A stretch of 46,463 nucleotides of DNA, from assembly GCA_019313385.1 (NCBI GenBank), contig JAFDBG010000012.1, positions 1-46,463 of the forward strand, given 5' to 3'. Source of the DNA: Deltaproteobacteria bacterium. Lineage in GTDB: Bacteria; Desulfobacterota; Syntrophia; Syntrophales; UBA2210. The notes below the pieces were generated by a model that searched no databases, was not told the origin of the DNA, and was given only the letters and a program-made list of their open reading frames with translations. Shown here one piece after another: positions 42,111 to 46,463 of the stretch. A program made the position numbers and the translations under genes. The first letter of the stretch is position 1. The number at the start of each line of letters is the position of its first letter.

Positions 42111-43469
42111 TCATCGGTTCCCTTCACGAGCTTTTCCACTGCCAGAAAGCTTCCTTCTGATGCTGTACCATTTTTCTATCCTGTCTTTTATGATCTTCTC
42201 GTACCCTCTGTTGGTGGGAGAGTAGTAGGTCTGGTCTTTTAATTTTTCCGGCAGATATTCCTGGGGAACATGGGCATCCGGAAAGTCATGAGCGTACTTA
42301 TAGCCCTTGCCGTAGCCGAGATCTTTCATAAGCTTTGTCGGCGCGTTTCTTATGTGAAGAGGAACAGGGAGAGAACCCGTTTTACTGATGTCTCCCTTCA
42401 CCCTGCCCAAACCGGCATACAGGGCATTGCTTTTCGGAGCGGTCGCGAGATATACTGCGGCCTGCGCGAGGGCAAGATCTCCCTCCGGGAGTCCGATAAA
42501 TTGAAAGGCCTGCATGGCGGATACTGCAATCCCCAGAGCTGCCGGGTCGGCGTTCCCCACATCTTCGGAGGCAAATATTATCATCCTGCGGAGGATAAAG
42601 AGCGGGTCTTCGCCGGCCTCAAGCATACGCCCTAACCAGTAGAGGGCTGCGTCCGGATCGCTTCCCCTGAGACTCTTGTGGAGGGCCGATATCAGGTTAT
42701 AGTGTCCCTCGCCCTTCTTATCATACTGAAGGGCCTTCTTTTGAAGCGCCTCTTCCACTGTTGCAAGTATAATCCTTCCGTCAGGCAACCCGGCGACAAG
42801 AGCCGCTGCGGCTTCCAGATTATTGAGAGCCGTGCGGGCATCTCCATCCGCCGCCCATATGATGTGATTAAGGGCATCATTATCCACCGCCAGTGAGAGT
42901 GTGCCAAGCCCGCGCTCTTTATCCCTGATTGCGCGCTTAAGAATCGCGCCAAGTTCCTCATGGGAATAGGGCTCAAGCACCATTACCCGCGTTCTGGACA
43001 GGAGGGGAGATATGACCTCAAAAGAGGGGTTCTCTGTGGTGGCTCCGAGAAGTGTAATCAGACCGCTTTCCACGTGGGGAAGGAAGGCATCCTGCTGTGC
43101 CTTGTTGAAACGGTGGATCTCATCGACAAACAGTATCGTTCTTTTCCGGTGATAACGGACCTGCGATTTCGCCTCTTCTATTACTGACTTGATCTCCTTT
43201 ACCCCGGAGAGCACAGCGGAAATTATCTCAAAATGGGACTTTGTTTTATTCGCGATCAGACGTGCCAGAGTTGTCTTGCCCGAACCCGGAGGTCCCCAGA
43301 AGATCATTGAAAAAAGATTATCTTCATCGATGGCGTGGCGCAACAGACTGTCAGGGCCGATAAGGCGAACCTGCCCCTCAAAATCCTCAAGGATTTCAGG
43401 TCTCATCCTGTCCGCCAGAGGACGGCCCATTTTTTTAGTTTCTTTTTCCTGCTGATCAAAAAGGTCCAT
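42111..43469 (-). CDS. rarA: Replication-associated recombination protein A (MgsA/RarA AAA+ ATPase)
   Basis: 452 residues, family length. Walker [17 protein letters not shown], Walker [18 protein letters not shown], sensor 1 [13 protein letters not shown] and the C-terminal tetramerisation domain ([55 protein letters not shown]) are all visible. It acts at stalled replication forks, related to clamp loaders and RuvB. A small conserved hypothetical gene lies upstream on the same strand, 33 bases away. Confidence 0.96.
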   Translation of the reverse strand: MDLFDQQEKETKKMGRPLADRMRPEILEDFEGQVRLIGPDSLLRHAIDEDNLFSMIFWGPPGSGKTTLARLIANKTKSHFEIISAVLSGVKEIKSVIEEAKSQVRYHRKRTILFVDEIHRFNKAQQDAFLPHVESGLITLLGATTENPSFEVISPLLSRTRVMVLEPYSHEELGAILKRAIRDKERGLGTLSLAVDNDALNHIIWAADGDARTALNNLEAAAALVAGLPDGRIILATVEEALQKKALQYDKKGEGHYNLISALHKSLRGSDPDAALYWLGRMLEAGEDPLFILRRMIIFASEDVGNADPAALGIAVSAMQAFQFIGLPEGDLALAQAAVYLATAPKSNALYAGLGRVKGDISKTGSLPVPLHIRNAPTKLMKDLGYGKGYKYAHDFPDAHVPQEYLPEKLKDQTYYSPTNRGYEKIIKDRIEKWYSIRRKLSGSGKAREGNR

Positions 43470-43502
43470 TGTATTGCCGGCTTCAAGTTTAGAGTCCGGA
43501 TA

Positions 43503-43763
43503 TCAGCCTTTCTTTCTTTTTTTTGCTGCTTCCACGATTTCAAATATGGTTGAAATTTTGTCCTTTGGCAGCTGATTAAAACATCGACCCCATTCTTCTG
43601 GAGTAAGCTTTTCCTTCAGATAGGTCTCCACGGGAAAGTATCCCTGCCAGCAGGTAATAACGCGTTGACATGGGAGATTATCCCGTTCCTGCAGGCAATA
43701 GGCAAAGGTAACCTCCCCACCAAGTCTGGGGCACCTGATTTCTAAATCTTCATATTTTTCCAT
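43503..43763 (-). CDS. Small conserved Cys-containing hypothetical protein
   Basis: 86 residues. The core CPRLGGEVTFAYCLQE followed by LPCQRVITCW gives four Cys in a C-x11-C-x8-C-x6-C-like spacing, which could bind a metal. The basic tail is AAKKRKKG. I know similar small proteins from deltaproteobacterial genomes but no function. It is encoded on the same strand just before rarA and might be co-transcribed with it. Confidence 0.7.
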   Translation of the reverse strand: MEKYEDLEIRCPRLGGEVTFAYCLQERDNLPCQRVITCWQGYFPVETYLKEKLTPEEWGRCFNQLPKDKISTIFEIVEAAKKRKKG

Positions 43764-43847
43764 TTTTCATGATACCTGAATCGGGTCCCGAATTCAACGA
43801 TTCAAATCTATTACTCGAAACTTCAAATTCGAGACCCATGACTCTCT

Positions 43848-45209
43848 TTATAGTTTTGGATATTGCCCGACTGTCTTCTTCGCCCGATCGATCTCACTTT
43901 CAGGAAGCACATAATCTGTAAGCTTTCCGGAAAGGTATGCATCATACGAAGCAAGATCAATGAGCCCGTGGCCGCTCCAGTTGAAAAGGATTACCTTTTC
44001 TTTTCCCTCTTCTTTGGCACGCCTTGCCTCATCAACAACGGCAGCGATTGCGTGATGTGTTTCAGGAGCAGGAATGAACCCTTCCGTTCTCGCCCATTTT
44101 ACACCAACATCAAAGGTCTCAAGCTGATGGTAAGCCCTTCCCTCAATAATATTTTCTTTAGCAAGCTGGCTGACAATCGGCGACATGCCATGATATCTGA
44201 GACCCCCGGCGTGAATCGGAGCGGGAACAAAATCGTGACCGAGTGTATACATGGGCAGTAGAGGTGTTTTCTGTGAGAGATCTCCAAAGTCGTAAGCATA
44301 GGGCGCTCTGGTTATTGTCGGGCATGATGCGGGTTCGGCGGCAATTATTGATATATCTTTACCGTGAATCTTATCCCTCACATAGGGCAGGCACAGCCCG
44401 GCGAAGTTACTTCCACCGCCAGCGCAACCGATTACAACATCAGGATACTCACCAATCTTTTCCATCTGCTTCTGGGCTTCCAGCCCGATAATAGTCTGAT
44501 GCAACATGACATGATTCAGAACACTTCCGAGGGAATACCGTGCATTTTCGTCACCGAGCATATCCTCGATTGCCTCGCTTATGGCGATACCTAGACTTCC
44601 AGGTGAATCGGGGTTTTCAGCAAGTACCCTTCTCCCCGTCTCCGTCAAGTTACTCGGACTGGAGAAGCACTCGGCGCCCCAGGTTTGCATCATCAGCCGC
44701 CGGTATGGCTTCTGATCATAACTGACCCTTACCATAAATACCCTGCACTCAAGGCCAAACATCTGGCATGCCATGCTCAGCGCGCTTCCCCACTGGCCTG
44801 CACCGGTTTCAGTGGAGATTCTTTTTACTCCGGCCATTTTGTTGTAATAAGCCTGGGCTATAGCAGTATTTGGCTTGTGAGAACCAGCCGGGCTCACTCC
44901 CTCGTTTTTGTAATAGATCTTCACCGGTGCATCCAGAAGCTTTTCAAAATTATATGCCCGATATAACGGGCTGGGTCGCCATAACAAATATTTTTCCAGA
45001 ACCTCTTCAGGAATATCTATCCAGCGCTCTGTGCTCATCTCCTGTTCAAGAAGAGCCATCGGGAAGATCGCGGACATATCATCCGCGCTAAGAGGCTTTC
45101 CAGTTCCCGGGTTAAGGGGTGGGCTCATAGGGGTCGGCAGATCGGCCTGAATGTTATACCATTGCTTCGGGATTTCACTTTCATCTAAAAATACCTTTGT
45201 CTGTCTCAT
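43848..45209 (-). CDS. Tryptophan synthase beta chain, TrpB2 type
   Basis: 453 residues, the longer TrpB2 form. PLP Lys is in [32 protein letters not shown] holds the phosphate loop, and the N-terminal ~80 residues ([23 protein letters not shown]) are the extension characteristic of TrpB2. TrpB2 enzymes do not form a tight complex with TrpA and are proposed to scavenge free indole. ATG 45209 has AGGAGGAG; the 37 upstream track residues run through the leader and are not real. It is preceded by a Trp leader peptide and attenuator. Confidence 0.95.
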   Translation of the reverse strand: MRQTKVFLDESEIPKQWYNIQADLPTPMSPPLNPGTGKPLSADDMSAIFPMALLEQEMSTERWIDIPEEVLEKYLLWRPSPLYRAYNFEKLLDAPVKIYYKNEGVSPAGSHKPNTAIAQAYYNKMAGVKRISTETGAGQWGSALSMACQMFGLECRVFMVRVSYDQKPYRRLMMQTWGAECFSSPSNLTETGRRVLAENPDSPGSLGIAISEAIEDMLGDENARYSLGSVLNHVMLHQTIIGLEAQKQMEKIGEYPDVVIGCAGGGSNFAGLCLPYVRDKIHGKDISIIAAEPASCPTITRAPYAYDFGDLSQKTPLLPMYTLGHDFVPAPIHAGGLRYHGMSPIVSQLAKENIIEGRAYHQLETFDVGVKWARTEGFIPAPETHHAIAAVVDEARRAKEEGKEKVILFNWSGHGLIDLASYDAYLSGKLTDYVLPESEIDRAKKTVGQYPKL

Positions 45210-45289
45210 AACATCTCCTCCTTTGTAAAATTTACTAAAATTCACTACGCAGGGTTCAAATACCATTCCACCCAAATCGGATGGCATGA

Positions 45290-45325
45290 CAAAAACAAAA
45301 ACGCCATGGAAAAATCCCATGGCGT
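45290..45325 (-). terminator. Second intrinsic terminator-like hairpin in the trpB2 leader
   Basis: On the minus strand ACGCCATGG-N7-CCATGGCGT (arms at 45317-45325 and 45301-45309) is followed by TTTTGTTTTT. The strong stem and T-run lie ~80 bases before the trpB2 start and after the attenuator terminator. Either a tandem terminator or a second control stage. Confidence 0.75.
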
Positions 45326-45338
45326 TTTATGACTGAAT

Positions 45339-45366
45339 AAAAAACCGTGGGAAACTCCGCCCACGG
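45339..45366 (-). terminator. Attenuator terminator of the trpB2 leader
   Basis: On the minus strand CCGTGGG-N8-CCCACGG followed by TTTTTT (rc of 45339-45344). It begins 20 bases after the leader peptide stop codon. Its 5' arm CGTGGGC (45359-45365) can instead pair with GTCCACG (45389-45395), which overlaps the end of the leader ORF, making the competing antiterminator. Confidence 0.85.
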
Positions 45367-45385
45367 CCGGTAAATATTTCGGTAC

Positions 45386-45454
45386 CTACGTGGACAGATC
45401 AGAGCAGACCTGCCACCACCAGAAAAACCTGTTTTTTATTTCAAAATGCACCAT
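45386..45454 (-). CDS. trpL: trp leader peptide (three consecutive Trp codons)
   Basis: 22-residue ORF, MVHFEIKNRFFWWWQVCSDLST, too short for the ORF track. Codons 12-14 are TGG TGG TGG. AGGG lies ~10 bases before the ATG. When Trp-tRNA is scarce the ribosome should stall in region 1, whose GTGGCAG (45410-45416) otherwise pairs with CTGTCCAC (45390-45397). Region 2 is then free to pair with region 3 and prevents the terminator. With Trp-tRNA plentiful the ribosome reaches the stop codon, covers region 2, and the terminator forms upstream of trpB2. Architecture and order are those of a proteobacterial trp attenuator. Confidence 0.9.
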   Translation of the reverse strand: MVHFEIKNRFFWWWQVCSDLST

Positions 45455-45474
45455 CAGAATGATCCCTGTGAAAT

Positions 45475-45514
45475 TGTTTCTATGTACAGAAACACAGCTG
45501 AAACCGAATGTCAA
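45475..45514 (-). promoter_or_regulatory. Promoter and predicted TrpR operator of the trpL-trpB2 unit
   Basis: TTGACA on the minus strand (rc of 45509-45514) is followed at the -10 position by the palindrome TGTTTCT-ATGTAC-AGAAACA (45475-45494). The palindrome has the same arms and spacing as the one before trpR. No good TATAAT is visible; the operator seems to occupy that place. Repressor binding here would block RNA polymerase. Confidence 0.65.
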
Positions 45515-45601
45515 GCAAAAACAGCCTCCCTATACTCCCATCACAAAAAAGGAAGTTCTTATCAAAAAATCAAACAAATAGTTTAATCATTGAGTAGTAA
45601 C

Positions 45602-46282
45602 ATGGAAAAATACGATATAAGAAAATATATAGAAAAATATATCCCATCAAAACAAACCGTAAAAAGAGCGGCAGTGACCGGTTTAGCAGCACTAACAATT
45701 ACCACAGCAACAGCAACCCTTACAGGATGTCCTCATGCAAACCAATCCCCAGGCGCGTATGACAGCCTTGACATTGACAGCGGAGGCGGTTGTTGTTTCC
45801 CAGCAGGCACCAAAATTTCAATGTCCGACAACTCTCTAAAAAATGTCGAAGACGTCCAAGCCGGAGACACCGTAATAAGTTTCGACGAAGAAAACAAAAA
45901 ACTAGTCAACGCAAAAGTTCTGGAAGTCGAGTCCCCAATCCGAGACCACATCTGCACAATATCTTTCGATAACGGAGAAAAGCTAGACATCACAGACGAC
46001 CATCCCATCTTCACAAAAGACGGCTGGAAATCAATCAATCCAGAAGCAACCCTAAAAGGCGGGCGATACAAAATACCAGTAACAAAACTAGAAGAAGGAG
46101 ACGAAGCCTTCTGCATTAATGGAAACTATATGAAAATCTTAGATATCAAAAAAGAAATGAAAAAAACCCAAACCTTCACTCTGAAATATGTTGATAAATT
46201 TCATAACTTCTTCGCCGATAATGTTTTAGCACATAATTGCGGCGGAGGCGGAGGCGGCGGAAGCGGCGGCGGCGGACAATAA
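45602..46282 (+). CDS. Lipoprotein carrying a mini-intein-like Hint domain and a poly-Gly tail
   Basis: 226 residues. Residues 1-43 look like a long lipoprotein signal: a charged start, KR, the hydrophobic AAVTGLAALTITTATATLTG, then Cys43. After ~20 residues, Cys65 begins a Hint domain of 148 residues: block A CFPAGTKI, VQAGDTVISF, block B TDDH (131-134) before PIFTKDGW, block F FHNFFADNVLAHN, then Cys213 and GGGGGGGSGGGGQ. The first Cys, the TxxH, the terminal His-Asn and the +1 Cys needed for splicing are all there, with no homing endonuclease. Splicing would join SGGGC to CGGGGGGG. Similar domains occur as bacterial intein-like modules and in polymorphic toxins. Codon use is A/T- and Asn/Lys-rich compared with its neighbours. 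Function unknown. Confidence 0.75.
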   Translation: MEKYDIRKYIEKYIPSKQTVKRAAVTGLAALTITTATATLTGCPHANQSPGAYDSLDIDSGGGCCFPAGTKISMSDNSLKNVEDVQAGDTVISFDEENKKLVNAKVLEVESPIRDHICTISFDNGEKLDITDDHPIFTKDGWKSINPEATLKGGRYKIPVTKLEEGDEAFCINGNYMKILDIKKEMKKTQTFTLKYVDKFHNFFADNVLAHNCGGGGGGGSGGGGQ

Positions 46283-46390
46283 AAACTTAACTTTTGAATC
46301 TTTTTATTTCACTTTTTTAAACTGTAACAGTAATACTATAACTAACTTGGTAACCATTCAGCACAATTTATTTTCAGTTCTTTGAAAAAA

Positions 46391-46434
46391 GTTCTTGACA
46401 CGGTTTTTGGGCGAATTTTCAAAAAACCGATACA
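46391..46434. promoter_or_regulatory. Inverted repeat near a TTGACA box at the window end
   Basis: CGGTTTTT (46401-46408) and AAAAACCG (46422-46429) are perfect inverted arms, beginning directly after TTGACA (46395-46400); TACAAT follows. The TTGACA-TACAAT distance (30 bases) is too long for a normal promoter, but a repressor site between them is possible. The window ends before any gene. Confidence 0.3.
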
Positions 46435-46463
46435 ATCTAAGAACATGTCCGTAGTGTTGTTGT

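Noticed and set aside
45390-45581. Track ORF (+), 63 aa, between trpB2 and the Hint gene
   Set aside because: It runs antisense through the trp leader peptide, its promoter and the operator palindrome; it has no ribosome-binding site, and the minus-strand reading explains the region far better.

Overview
The window looks like a chromosomal segment of an anaerobic Deltaproteobacterium (Desulfobacterota, Syntrophales- or Desulfobacterales-like). The grounds are a RicT/PSP1 gene between holB and metG, a predicted HesB-like selenoprotein, a 2[4Fe-4S] ferredoxin, an LpxR-type outer-membrane enzyme with an RND pump (so Gram-negative), and typical delta small Cys-rich proteins. The taxonomic placement is inference from gene content.

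Layout. 1-7 kb (+): tail of a UbiA prenyltransferase, a lipoprotein, NifU-type scaffold, ferredoxin, then tmk-holB-ricT-metG and a SPOR-NlpC/P60 lipoprotein. 7-12 kb (-): a triose/hexose-phosphate block read gap, tpiA, secG, tRNA-Leu(GAG), fbp, class II aldolase, fitting gluconeogenesis. 12-14.6 kb (+): an exported Memo-AMMECR1 fusion and a membrane-anchored lytic transglycosylase. 14.6-24.6 kb (-): DUF3141 PHA-synthase-like hydrolase coupled to a crotonase, then a complete RND tripartite pump with its own TetR regulator. 24.8-31.6 kb (+): LpxR-like lipid A deacylase, MFS exporter, asnA-asnS, and a beta-CASP ribonuclease.

31.9-35 kb (+) is a metal/selenium-flavoured cluster: a class V cysteine desulfurase, DUF3343, a HesB/IscA-like protein that the ORF track misses because of an in-frame UGA (predicted selenocysteine 34, with a hairpin 19 nt downstream), and a Cu/Zn-type permease fused to an HMA domain. 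35-45.2 kb holds an aminotransferase, a small histone-deacetylase-family enzyme, trpR-trpB1, a PlsC acyltransferase, an orphan glycine-betaine-type binding protein, rarA, and trpB2.

The strongest regulatory story is tryptophan. trpR and trpB1 form a two-gene unit. The distant trpB2 has a leader peptide with three consecutive Trp codons, followed by a terminator and a competing antiterminator, i.e. a classical attenuator. A palindrome TGTTTCT-N6-AGAAACA occurs upstream of both trpR-trpB1 and the trpB2 leader, and I propose it is the TrpR operator. The two tryptophan synthase beta genes would then share repression, while trpB2 is additionally attenuated.

The last kilobase changes in base and codon composition. 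It encodes a small lipoprotein interrupted by a mini-intein-like Hint domain that ends in HN|C followed by a poly-glycine tail. Its splicing motifs look complete and the exteins are almost nothing but a lipid anchor and glycine, which makes it the oddest protein here. Two copies of a dispersed hairpin repeat, in opposite orientation 25.7 kb apart, and a 16-bp inverted repeat around a decayed four-helix-bundle ORF account for some of the intergenic space.
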